Shown here: positions 43,797 through 51,449 of the stretch, one piece after another
Position numbering within the stretch: the first letter of the stretch is position 1
Layout of the letters: the number at the start of each line of letters is the position of its first letter
Position numbers and translations under genes: made by a program
The notes under the pieces: model-generated
What the model was told of the DNA's origin: nothing
The model's input: the letters and a program-made list of their open reading frames with translations, nothing else
Databases searched by the model: none
Origin: an uncultured Clostridia bacterium
Lineage (GTDB): Bacteria; Bacillota; Clostridia; Christensenellales; UBA1242
DNA length: 64,000 bases
Assembly (NCBI GenBank): GCA_934747885.1
Contig: CAKVHE010000002.1
Coordinates: 62,001 to 126,000, forward strand
Direction of reading: 5' to 3'

Positions 43797-45755
43797 ATGA
43801 ACAAAAGTACAAAAACAAAGTTAATTGCTACCATAATTTCTGTGGTATGCGCAATTTCACTTTTGGCAGTTGGCGTTATGGCGTCGCTTACTAACTTTCA
43901 AGTTGCAATTGCCAACCAACTTAACTTAAAGTTTGATACGGTAGAAGGCACTCTTTATGCAACTCGTGTAGGTGATGTTGCGGGCATTGATAGAACAACT
44001 AGCAAAGTGCTAAGCGAAAGTACAACCGCAACCGACTGGTTAAAAGTGTATGACGGCACCACCACCGAAGGGGTACAAAATGACGCACTGACCAGCATAC
44101 AAGAAAAGGTAGATTTTATCTCAAATGATGCGATAAAAGCAAAAGTTAATGCCGGCACAACCAGCATAGCAATAACTTACTATTTTTACTATACCTTGCC
44201 AACTAACGCAGAATCTAACGATGTCGTATTAACGGCGCCAGCAGTGGCAGATGGCAATGTTGCGGTTACTTATTCGTATGTAAAAGGCACGGGGGCAACT
44301 TTGCCGGACTTTACTAGCGGAACAGTGCTAACAAACGGAGAAACAGTACAAGTAGCCGGTGGTGAACACTTATTTATTAAAGCCGAAGCAAAAGTAGATT
44401 TGAGCAAATCAGTAAAAATAGAAAATGCGAATTGGAATTTTACTCTCAATTTTGGTATTAGCAAATATACATTAACTGGTGATACGCTGAACTTTAAAGC
44501 TGTATCTGGTGCAGAAACCTACGAAGTATGGGCAAAAGAAACCACCACAAGTGGTGCATCACTTTTGGCGCAAACAAGCGCAGTAGGTGATACTGATGCT
44601 ACTCTTGGCACATTAAAGAAAATTTTGAATAAAGATACCACAAGCCTTGATTTAAAATCGGCACTTGCTGGATTGAATAGTGGTGATTATTTGATAACGG
44701 TTTTGCCAAAGAACGCAAGTGGTGTGGAGATTACAGGCAATAGAGTTGCAACCAAATATACTTTTGAATCAACAATTACTATAACTTTTGTTTTCAAAGA
44801 TTTAAATGGCTATGGCAATTACAGTTCTCAAGGGTTTAAAAAGATTGGTTCAAACGGAACAGCATTGTCTAATAATGCAATCACGGTTGAAGCCGGCCTT
44901 ACTTGGAAGCAAATTGTGGCTAAATTAAGCTTGCAATTGTACTACGCTAACGACAGTTTCAGTTGGGCAAATGCTAGCGCACATTGGGTTTCGGCAACTG
45001 CAACATCAATTACATATACAAAGTCGGGCGGTACATCTCAAACTGACCCATTGACAGAGTATTATAATGGTTTGAATATGGATGCAGTTATAAGTAGCAA
45101 TACAACCATAACACTAACTTACAAGTCATGGATGTGTTTAACCTCAGAAACAGACATTCTTGTTTATGATGAAAAGAAGAAAAAATATGTAACTAAGAAA
45201 ATAAAAGACATAACTTATAATGACCTTGTTGCATGTTGGGATTTTGATAACGGCAAATTGACATACGCTAAACCGGTATGGATAAGTAAGTCGTACAAAG
45301 CGGGAAAAGTAACTCGCGTGACTTATAGTGACGGTACCGTGCTTGATGTTTGTGGCAACCATAGTTTGCTATCTGTAGAAGATGGTGCGTTTGTACACGA
45401 AGTATCTAAATATAAACTAGGCACAACCAACTACAAAGCAAATGGTGAATTTGTAACAATTACAAAGATAGAAACCATAAACAAAACCGTAAAAACAAAT
45501 TCTATTATTACCAATTATCATATGAACTGTTTTGCAAACGGCGTATTAACTTCGGTACCATACAACAACTTGTATCCAATAAAAGATATGAAGTTTGTGA
45601 AAGACGATCGCAAGTTGCGTAAGTTTGAAGAATATGATGTTCCTCGTGAATTTTACGACGGATTTAGACTTGGTGAAGTACAATATCGTTCAATTGACAC
45701 TATTAACAAGTCAATTAAAGATACGTTTATCAAACCAATGTTACCAAAAGAATAA
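43797..45755 (+). CDS. SipW-type exported protein B with C-terminal Hint (autoprocessing) domain
   Basis: 652 residues. Residues 1 to about 222 are nearly the same as in proteins A and C (SipW-type signal, then QLNLKFDTVEGTLYATRVGDVAG and so on). Residues about 225-325 look like an FN3-type beta domain, about 325-445 are a further beta-rich region, and a Hint domain begins at Cys447 in WMCLTSETDILVYDE, with the block-B His522 in CGNHSLLSVEDG and the last block in NYHMNCFANGVLTS. No His-Asn splice junction or C-extein nucleophile pair follows, so Hedgehog-like N-S acyl cleavage is more likely than splicing. About 65 charged residues follow the Hint. AGAGGA ribosome-binding site. Transcribed from the copy 2 element. 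Confidence 0.82.
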   Translation: MNKSTKTKLIATIISVVCAISLLAVGVMASLTNFQVAIANQLNLKFDTVEGTLYATRVGDVAGIDRTTSKVLSESTTATDWLKVYDGTTTEGVQNDALTSIQEKVDFISNDAIKAKVNAGTTSIAITYYFYYTLPTNAESNDVVLTAPAVADGNVAVTYSYVKGTGATLPDFTSGTVLTNGETVQVAGGEHLFIKAEAKVDLSKSVKIENANWNFTLNFGISKYTLTGDTLNFKAVSGAETYEVWAKETTTSGASLLAQTSAVGDTDATLGTLKKILNKDTTSLDLKSALAGLNSGDYLITVLPKNASGVEITGNRVATKYTFESTITITFVFKDLNGYGNYSSQGFKKIGSNGTALSNNAITVEAGLTWKQIVAKLSLQLYYANDSFSWANASAHWVSATATSITYTKSGGTSQTDPLTEYYNGLNMDAVISSNTTITLTYKSWMCLTSETDILVYDEKKKKYVTKKIKDITYNDLVACWDFDNGKLTYAKPVWISKSYKAGKVTRVTYSDGTVLDVCGNHSLLSVEDGAFVHEVSKYKLGTTNYKANGEFVTITKIETINKTVKTNSIITNYHMNCFANGVLTSVPYNNLYPIKDMKFVKDDRKLRKFEEYDVPREFYDGFRLGEVQYRSIDTINKSIKDTFIKPMLPKE

Positions 45756-45756
45756 C

Positions 45757-45790
45757 AAAAAGCCTCACCATTTCGGTGAGGCTTTTGTGT
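45757..45790. terminator. Bidirectional terminator between protein B and groEL
   Basis: AAAAGCCTCACC/GGTGAGGCTTTT stem with ATTTC loop. Symmetric A/T flanks serve both genes. Confidence 0.9.
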
Positions 45791-45849
45791 TTTTATTTGA
45801 TTTAGGTAGGTAGGATAAGGTAGGTTTATCCATTTATGGTTTATTGGTG

Positions 45850-47442
45850 CTATTTGACCTTATTTTCGTCTATATCGACCACAACAGTTTCGGTGGTAAG
45901 AATAGTCGAAGCAACACTTGCTGCGTTTTTTAGGGCCGTTTTTGTAACCTTAGTAGGGTCAACAATGCCTGCGTTAAACATATTAACAAAACGGTTGGCG
46001 TCAGCGTCATAGCCAAGCGCAACTTCGGTTTTGCGCGCATACAAAGTTGTGGTAATCTTTCCGCTATCTATGCCGGCATTTTCAGCAATTTGTTTTATTG
46101 GTGCTTCGATGGCTTTTAATACAATTTTGGCGCCTGTTAATTCATCGCCTTTCATGGTTTCCAAATAGGCTTTTAATGGTTCAATACATCTAAATAGCGC
46201 TACGCCACCACCCATAACAATGCCGTCTTCGCGCCCGGCTTTGGTGGCGGATAGGGCGTCTTCAATGCGCAGTTTCTTTTCTTGCATTTCAATTTCGCTA
46301 TTTGCACCAACTTTAATAACGCCAATTCCGCCTGTCAATTTTGCTAGGCGTTCGGCAAGTTGTTCGCGCTCAAAGGTTCCTGTTTCGGCGCTAAGTTTGC
46401 TATTTATTTGTTCTATGCGTTCATTTAGTTTTTCGGTGTTTACATTGCCATCAATTATGGTAGTGGTGTCTTTGTTTGTGCGAATTTTCTTTGCAAAACC
46501 CAAATAATTGCTGTCAGCATCGCTAAAATTCATGGCTAGGTCGGCGGAAATTAGGGTGGCGCCGGTCAGCGCGCAAAGGTCTTGCAAAATTTCCTTGCGT
46601 TGTTCACCAAAAGATGGCGCTTTTATGCAAACGCAAGATAGGTTACCTCTAACTTTGTTTAAAATGAGAGTGGCAAGGGCGTCGCTGTCGTATTCTTCGG
46701 CAATAATTAAAAGAGGCTTATTGTCTTTTATTACTGGTTCAATAATTGGCAAAATTTCTTGCACCGAAGATATTTTTTTGTCAGTAACCAAAATGTAGGC
46801 ATTTTCCAAAACGGCTTCCATTTTTTGGTTGTCGGTTATCATGTAAGGGCTTTCGTAGCCACGGTCTAGTTGCAAACCTTCCAAAACCACCAGTTCGGTT
46901 TTGCCGGTGGTGTTTTCTTCGGTGGTAAGTACGCCGTTTGTCCCAACCGTTTCTAGCGCCGAGGCAATAAGTTCGCCAATGGCACTGTCACCTGCCGAAA
47001 TAGTGGCAATTTGCTCAATTTCGTCTTTTGTTTTAACTTGTCTTTTAAAGCCATCTAGTTGCAAACAAACATAATCGGTGGCTTTGCTTATGCCTCTGCG
47101 CAGTTTTATTGGGCTGGCGCCCGCCACCAAATTTTTGTAGCCCTCTTTGACAATTGCTTCGGTTAAAACAATGGCGGTGGTAGTACCATCGCCAGCGATA
47201 TCATTTGTTTTTATTGATGCTTCTTTTATTAGTTTTGCACCCGCATTTTCCACTTCGTCGGCAAGTTCTATTTCTTTGGCAATGGTTACGCCATCGTTGG
47301 TGATGAGTGGGGAAGCGTATTTGCGGTCAAGTGCCACGTTTTTGCCTTTTGGACCAAGAGTGACCTTTACCGCGCGGGAAAGTTTTTCGATGCCCGCAAT
47401 AAGTCCTTGCAAGGCATCGTTTCCGTAAATAATTTTTTTCAT
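45850..47442 (-). CDS. groL: Chaperonin GroEL (60 kDa)
   Basis: 530 residues. Conserved signatures include KGKNVALDRKYASPLITNDGVTIAKEIEL, the nucleotide-binding AGDGTTTAIVLTEAIVKEG and the C-terminal GIVMGGGVALFRC. It ends DIDENKVK, so the common Gly-Met-rich tail is missing. It forms the double-ring folding chamber with GroES, whose gene is 10 bp upstream. AAGGAG ribosome-binding site overlapping the groES stop region. Codon use is less biased than in rpoB, which is somewhat unusual for a chaperonin. Confidence 0.96.
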   Translation of the reverse strand: MKKIIYGNDALQGLIAGIEKLSRAVKVTLGPKGKNVALDRKYASPLITNDGVTIAKEIELADEVENAGAKLIKEASIKTNDIAGDGTTTAIVLTEAIVKEGYKNLVAGASPIKLRRGISKATDYVCLQLDGFKRQVKTKDEIEQIATISAGDSAIGELIASALETVGTNGVLTTEENTTGKTELVVLEGLQLDRGYESPYMITDNQKMEAVLENAYILVTDKKISSVQEILPIIEPVIKDNKPLLIIAEEYDSDALATLILNKVRGNLSCVCIKAPSFGEQRKEILQDLCALTGATLISADLAMNFSDADSNYLGFAKKIRTNKDTTTIIDGNVNTEKLNERIEQINSKLSAETGTFEREQLAERLAKLTGGIGVIKVGANSEIEMQEKKLRIEDALSATKAGREDGIVMGGGVALFRCIEPLKAYLETMKGDELTGAKIVLKAIEAPIKQIAENAGIDSGKITTTLYARKTEVALGYDADANRFVNMFNAGIVDPTKVTKTALKNAASVASTILTTETVVVDIDENKVK

Positions 47443-47452
47443 AATTTTCTCC

Positions 47453-47740
47453 TTAGTCTACAATTGCTAAAATATCAGTTTGTCTAATTATTACAATTTC
47501 TTTGTCGTCGATTTTGTAACTTACACTTGCGTATTTGCTGTACAAAACTTTTTGCTTTGGCTTAACTACCATGGTTGAGAGCTTTCCGTCAACTTCATTT
47601 CCGGGGCCAACCTCAATCACTTCAGCAAGCAAAGGACGCTCCTGAACGCTTTCTGGCAAGACAAGACCAGCAACGCTCTTTGAAGATTTGTCCTTGATAG
47701 GCTTTATTACAACCCTATCAAAAAGTGGTTTAATTTTCAT
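47453..47740 (-). CDS. groS: Co-chaperonin GroES (10 kDa)
   Basis: 95 residues, full length: KIKPLFDRVVIKP start, mobile loop near KSSKSVAGLVLPESVQERP, then VIEVGPGNEVDG, KVLYSKYASVSYKIDDKEIVIIRQTDILAIVD. It caps the GroEL ring. AAAGGAGGAG ribosome-binding site. The promoter at 47758-47786 has no CIRCE (HrcA) operator next to it, but carries a different inverted repeat. Confidence 0.97.
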   Translation of the reverse strand: MKIKPLFDRVVIKPIKDKSSKSVAGLVLPESVQERPLLAEVIEVGPGNEVDGKLSTMVVKPKQKVLYSKYASVSYKIDDKEIVIIRQTDILAIVD

Positions 47741-47757
47741 ATTTCTCCTCCTTTTAA

Positions 47758-47786
47758 ATTATATTGCGCATAAACTTTTGGCGCAA
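47758..47786 (-). promoter_or_regulatory. groESL promoter with operator-like inverted repeat
   Basis: On the minus strand TTGCGC, 17 bp, TATAAT. The -35 is the left half of an inverted repeat TTGCGC-N11-GCGCAA whose right half abuts the -10. No CIRCE sequence (TTAGCACTC-N9-GAGTGCTAA) is present. Confidence 0.7.
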
Positions 47787-47862
47787 AGAATAAAATATAA
47801 AAAACACTCGAATGGTGTCGAATGTTTTTGTACGCCATTATAATAACCCGAGGTTTTGCAAA

Positions 47863-48549
47863 ATGCAAATTCTTGTCACGAGAAATTTTTCAAAGATTTA
47901 CATTTTTGTTTGTTTTTTACTTGTAAGCATAGTTTTGACCATAGTCGTCTGTGGAAATGTCAACAACTTTTCAAAAAAAATTTTTTCAAGAAATTTTTAT
48001 TTTGCAGTAAGTTCGGTCGAAAATTCAATAGAAAAAGCCTCTGATGCAGCGGGAGATTTACTTAGTCAAGGATATGCAGGGTGTATATTTGTTAACAAAG
48101 ATTTTTATGTTATTGCCAAGTTTTCGGAGAATAAAAACAACATAAAAACCTTTTGTGAAAAAAATACTTGCAAGCTTATTGAGTATAGGGTGTCGAGTTT
48201 GCCACCAAAGTTTTTAAAGCAAACTAAAGAAGATAGTTCTAACAAAGCTTTGCTTTTGGCCATAAACGAAGTGGTAGTTAATATTTTGGAGGCTCATGCC
48301 AAACAAAGCACTGTTACCGATGCTGAGGTTGTAACAATGTTACTTGAGAACAAGCGCGAACTTAGTCAAAAAATGTTTTGGAGTGAGTCAGGGCAAAGTA
48401 CTGAATTAAATTTGCTGGCAAATAACATAGTGGACGAAATCGACCAAGGCATAGAGGAAATAAATTCCACGCTTAGTGTGGCGCCGTATTTGGAGCGTTT
48501 GTGCATAAGGCTGGTAATTGCGTGCGGGGAATTTTCAAAAAATTTGTAG
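47863..48549 (+). CDS. Hypothetical membrane-anchored protein, possibly SPOR-like
   Basis: 228 residues from the ATG at 47863, chosen because GAGG lies 9 bases upstream. An earlier in-frame start would run into the promoter region. One N-terminal membrane segment (about 12-33). The following part, YFAVSSVENSIEKASDAAGDLLSQGYAGCIFVNKDFYVIAKFSE, has the beta-alpha-beta-beta rhythm of a SPOR domain, which binds denuded peptidoglycan. That reading is tentative. The rest is helical and charged. It lies upstream of sepF, also a cell-division context, but sepF has its own promoter. Confidence 0.65.
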   Translation: MQILVTRNFSKIYIFVCFLLVSIVLTIVVCGNVNNFSKKIFSRNFYFAVSSVENSIEKASDAAGDLLSQGYAGCIFVNKDFYVIAKFSENKNNIKTFCEKNTCKLIEYRVSSLPPKFLKQTKEDSSNKALLLAINEVVVNILEAHAKQSTVTDAEVVTMLLENKRELSQKMFWSESGQSTELNLLANNIVDEIDQGIEEINSTLSVAPYLERLCIRLVIACGEFSKNL

Positions 48550-48565
48550 AATGCTGTAAAAATAT

Positions 48566-48594
48566 TAGACATCGAAAAATAGATATGTTAAAAT
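48566..48594 (+). promoter_or_regulatory. Promoter of sepF
   Basis: TAGACA, 17 bp, TAAAAT, about 30 bp before the sepF ATG. Confidence 0.5.
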
Positions 48595-48625
48595 ATTAAA
48601 AGAAAAAACAACAATTGGGAGTAAT

Positions 48626-49180
48626 ATGGGACTTTTTGATTGGGTGATGAAAGGCATAGGCTTTGAGCCAGAAGAAGAACCAGAGAGCTACATCAATCAA
48701 GCGGATGTAGATGCCTCTGGTGAGCCAATTAAAAAATCTCGTAAAGAACTCAGGCGCGAACGCAAAGAAGCAAAAAGGCTGGAAAAATTAAAACGCAACC
48801 AAGAGGCTGTGGAGCCTACACAACCGACCGACTACAACTTTACCAACACGTTTAGTGCCAAGCAACTCGGTGAGGACGACTTGCCGGAGGGCTTTGGTGC
48901 GGGCTTGCCTAACTCGGTAGATGGGTATGGGACAAAAAATTTCGTATTTTTTCAATTAACTTGTTATGAAGATGTAAAACAGTTAATAGAATATTTAAGG
49001 GAAAATGAACCCGCAATTATCGACCTTAATGAAATTACGGAAAGTGAAGCGCAACGCATATTGGACTTTGCAAGCGGTGCTATTTGTGCACTTAACGGAA
49101 GTATCCAACGCATAACTGGTAATATTTTCTTGTTGGTTCCTGATGGGTTCAAAATTACTAAGCCTCAAAGCAACAAATAG
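48626..49180 (+). CDS. sepF: Cell division protein SepF
   Basis: 184 residues. The N-terminal MGLFDWVMKGIGF is the amphipathic membrane-targeting helix. It is followed by an acidic and Lys-rich linker (about 15-70) and the SepF core from about residue 108: CYEDVKQLIEYLRENEPAIIDLNE, then the dimer helix and GSIQRITGNIFLLVPDGFKI. SepF forms rings, binds the FtsZ tail and helps anchor the Z-ring. It is typical of Bacillota, Actinomycetota and cyanobacteria, supporting a Gram-positive host. TTGGGAG ribosome-binding site. A 72-residue membrane protein gene follows 39 bp later. Confidence 0.92.
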   Translation: MGLFDWVMKGIGFEPEEEPESYINQADVDASGEPIKKSRKELRRERKEAKRLEKLKRNQEAVEPTQPTDYNFTNTFSAKQLGEDDLPEGFGAGLPNSVDGYGTKNFVFFQLTCYEDVKQLIEYLRENEPAIIDLNEITESEAQRILDFASGAICALNGSIQRITGNIFLLVPDGFKITKPQSNK

Positions 49181-49219
49181 TTGCGTTGAAATAAAAAAAT
49201 AAAAGGAGATTTAAAATAT

Positions 49220-49438
49220 ATGGCAAAAAAAGGTGATTATTTTGGTTTGGGTTATATTGTTAGCTTAATTTTGGCTATCATCCCAGTAACCGCTTGGATC
49301 TGCGGTATCGTTACCCGTTTCACAGAGGGCAAAATCGTTGCTGGTATTATCCGTATTTTCGGTGGCTGGTTGATTTGGGTTGCTGACCTAGTTCTGATGA
49401 TTGTTTCTAAACATATTTTAAGACTACTCAACGTATAG
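49220..49438 (+). CDS. Small two-helix membrane protein
   Basis: 72 residues with two hydrophobic segments (about 10-31 and 42-65) separated by a short loop, TRFTEGKIVAGIIR. AAAGGAG ribosome-binding site. Codon choice (GGT, ATC, CGT, CTG) is of the highly expressed type, stronger than in sepF. I do not recognise the family. A helper or proteolipid-like role is possible, but nothing in the sequence shows it. No terminator of the classic type follows directly. A long imperfect inverted repeat lies downstream at 49450. Confidence 0.75.
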   Translation: MAKKGDYFGLGYIVSLILAIIPVTAWICGIVTRFTEGKIVAGIIRIFGGWLIWVADLVLMIVSKHILRLLNV

Positions 49439-49449
49439 CAGCGCTCCAA

Positions 49450-49532
49450 CTTGGACTTTTGGCTTGCTTTAATGTAGTCACATCAAAGCGTATTTTTGCA
49501 GTGACTACTACAAAATGAGCCACAAGGTCAAG
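49450..49532. other. Nested imperfect inverted repeat downstream of the small membrane protein
   Basis: Outer arms CTTGGACTTTTGGCT (49450-49464) and AGCCACAAGGTCAAG (49518-49532) pair at 12 of 15 positions. Inner arms GTAGTCAC (49474-49481) and GTGACTAC (49501-49508) pair perfectly. Possibly a long terminator-like RNA or a degraded miniature element. No gene is seen between 49439 and 49725. Confidence 0.55.
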
Positions 49533-49562
49533 TCGCAGCGTAAGGAAACCTGTTTTGCGTAT

Positions 49563-49710
49563 TTTAATTCAAAATTTAAGCAAAATTGCTATCAAGTGAG
49601 TTTGGAGTTTAAAAGAAAAAATAGTTATAAGAAAATTCTCAAAATGAGCAAAAATCGTTTTGAGAATTTTTTATTTTGTAATATAATTTGTTTATACGTT
49701 AACACTAACG
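49563..49710 (+). repeat. Dispersed upstream element, copy 3 (ahead of protein C)
   Basis: Matches 7600-7748 and 43633-43780. Perfect 13-bp hairpin 49632-49644 with 49658-49670, identical in stem and loop to copy 1. TTGAGA at 49660, TATAAT at 49682, inverted repeat CGTTA-N4-TAACG at 49697-49710, 16 bp before the protein C start codon. Confidence 0.88.
49660..49687 (+). promoter_or_regulatory. Promoter inside repeat element copy 3
   Basis: TTGAGA, 16 bp, TATAAT, the same as in the other copies. Confidence 0.7.
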
Positions 49711-49725
49711 AAAAGGTAATAATTT

Positions 49726-51303
49726 ATGAACAAAAGTACAAAAACAAAGTTAATTGCTACCATAATTTCTATGGTGTGTGCATTATCCTTAATTGCGGTT
49801 GGCGTTATGGCAAGTTTAACCAACTTTCAAGTTGCAATAGCCAACCAACTTAATTTAAAGTTTGATGCGGTAGGAGGCACGCTTTATGCAACGCGTGTAG
49901 GTGATGTTGCAGGCACTGACCGTACCACCAGCAAAGTACTGAGTGAAAGCACGACCGCAACCGACTGGTTAAAAGTATATGATGGCACAACCACCGAAGG
50001 GGTGCAAAATGCCGCTTTAACCAGCATACAAGAAAAAGTAGACTTTGTAAGCAATGACAAAATTAAAGAAATAGTAAATGGTGGCAGAACCTATGTTGTC
50101 ATAACCTATTATTTTTATTACACCTTGCCAACCGATGCGGTAGCAAACTCAATTACCCTAACAGCCCCAGCAGTAGCGAACACAAATGTTGCAGTTACTT
50201 ATTCGTATGTAAAAGGCACGGGGGCAACTTTGCCGGACTTTACTAGCGGAACAGCACTAACAAATGGAGAAACAGTACAAGTAGCCGGTGGTGAACACTT
50301 ATTTATTAAAGCCGAAGCAAAAGTAAATTTAACCAAATCAGTAAAGATAGAGAATGCTGATTGGAGTTTTACTCTCAACTTTGGTATAGCAACCACCCAA
50401 TCTACATCATCAAGAATAAAAGTAACCGATGAACCGATTGGTGGCAATTACTATTATTATATAGAATTAGGCGAATACCCACAAACAGTAGTGGAAGACA
50501 CAACAACCGTATCTGCACTAAACGCTTTAGGAGATAGCGCCAAAACTGGCAGAACCTTTACCGTAGGTGCAAGTGACGATAGCGCGCAAACGGCACATGT
50601 AGAATATTATTACAATGGTGCAAAATATGTAAAAGTAGCGAGTGCGGTAGTTCGTGATAGTGGCTCAAAATTTGCTAGTGGTACTGCACCAACCAGTGGA
50701 AATAGCTATTGGTTTAAGGTAGAACCAATAAAATGGTTTTTACTAGAAGCATATAGCGCGACCAAAACTGCCTATACTGGTTCAACTACCAACCTAAGAG
50801 TAATTAGTGAAAATATATTAACTGCTAATGTAATGTTTGATAAAAGTACCAGCTCTTGGAACACAAGTAATATCCGTATTTGGCTAAATGACGTCTTTTA
50901 CACCAGCGCGTTTAGCGCTAGTGATAAAGCGTGTATTGTTAAAAACACGACCAGATACTTTGGCACTAATGAATACAATACCCAAGACGACTACACCATA
51001 ACAACAGGTGGAAGCACGACCGAAGATAATGTATGGCTACCAAGTTATTACGAAATGGGCAACACGTACTATGGTACCAACGCATATTTAAACAAAAACA
51101 CACGCAAAGCGACCCCAACCGATTTTGCGGTTGTTAATAATGTGATTATGATCTCAAAAGGCAGCGGTGTATATTGGCTCCGCTCGGCGGGCAACTCTGT
51201 TAACTATGCATGTTATGTTTACTTTGACGGCAGCTTGGGCAACATCTACTCTGTGATTGATCCCAGCTACGGCGTGCGTCCCGCTTTGCTTCTTTCAATC
51301 TAG
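49726..51303 (+). CDS. SipW-type exported surface protein C with C-type-lectin-like (DUF6273-like) C-terminus
   Basis: 525 residues, the closest relative of protein A over its whole length: the same SipW-type signal and N-terminal beta domain, then TTQSTSSRIKVTDE, WFKVEPIKWFLLEAY, and a C-terminal YWLRSAG...GVRPAL module. The first about 30 codons are nearly identical in DNA to protein B, as is the stretch around 50187-50330, while the second half follows protein A, so the gene is a mosaic. The final about 35 codons differ from A in the way described for the variable segment. The ribosome-binding site is weak (AAAAGG). Likely exported, processed by the SipW-like peptidase and displayed or released. 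Ligand unknown. Confidence 0.85.
   Translation: MNKSTKTKLIATIISMVCALSLIAVGVMASLTNFQVAIANQLNLKFDAVGGTLYATRVGDVAGTDRTTSKVLSESTTATDWLKVYDGTTTEGVQNAALTSIQEKVDFVSNDKIKEIVNGGRTYVVITYYFYYTLPTDAVANSITLTAPAVANTNVAVTYSYVKGTGATLPDFTSGTALTNGETVQVAGGEHLFIKAEAKVNLTKSVKIENADWSFTLNFGIATTQSTSSRIKVTDEPIGGNYYYYIELGEYPQTVVEDTTTVSALNALGDSAKTGRTFTVGASDDSAQTAHVEYYYNGAKYVKVASAVVRDSGSKFASGTAPTSGNSYWFKVEPIKWFLLEAYSATKTAYTGSTTNLRVISENILTANVMFDKSTSSWNTSNIRIWLNDVFYTSAFSASDKACIVKNTTRYFGTNEYNTQDDYTITTGGSTTEDNVWLPSYYEMGNTYYGTNAYLNKNTRKATPTDFAVVNNVIMISKGSGVYWLRSAGNSVNYACYVYFDGSLGNIYSVIDPSYGVRPALLLSI
51193..51270 (+). other. Candidate hypervariable (VR-like) segment of protein C
   Basis: 26 codons bounded by GCGGGC and the 18-bp block GGCGTGCGTCCCGCTTTG, which is identical in A and C. 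Most codons end in C or T (NNY) and are richer in G and C than the rest of the gene. Confidence 0.6.
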
Positions 51304-51320
51304 CATCGAGAATAAATATC

Positions 51321-51358
51321 TAATAAGCCTTTCATGGTTATGAAGGGCTTATTTTTTT
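51321..51358 (+). terminator. Terminator of the protein C gene
   Basis: AATAAGCCTTTCAT/ATGAAGGGCTTATT stem (one G-T pair) with a short loop, followed by T7. Confidence 0.88.
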
Positions 51359-51391
51359 GTTTTGTTTTGCTCACAAAACTTGAAATATTAC

Positions 51392-51420
51392 TTGAAGACA
51401 AGGGTTTGTTGTGTTATACT
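51392..51420 (+). promoter_or_regulatory. Promoter of leuS-tyrS-HD-gltX
   Basis: TTGAAG, 17 bp, TATACT. The predicted leader is only about 23 nt, too short for a T-box. Confidence 0.7.
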
Positions 51421-51449
51421 AAAAACAAAATATAATTTGGAGCTACTGT

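Noticed and set aside
43797..45755. Protein B as an intein-containing protein
   Set aside because: There is no C-extein continuation of a conserved host protein and no His-Asn plus Cys/Ser/Thr junction, so a Hedgehog-like Hint fits better than a splicing intein.
47741..47862. CIRCE operator for HrcA ahead of groES
   Set aside because: The TTAGCACTC/GAGTGCTAA arms are absent. Only an unrelated inverted repeat is found.
49515..49853. Open frame of 112 codons across repeat element copy 3
   Set aside because: It reads through the hairpin and promoter and runs into protein C in another frame. No ribosome-binding site fits, and the same frame is not kept in the other element copies.
51360..51449. 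T-box leader for the synthetase operon (also considered for serS and alaS)
   Set aside because: The distance from promoter to start is about 20-30 nt for leuS and serS, and alaS follows dnaB by 9 bp. There is no room for a T-box and no T-box sequence.
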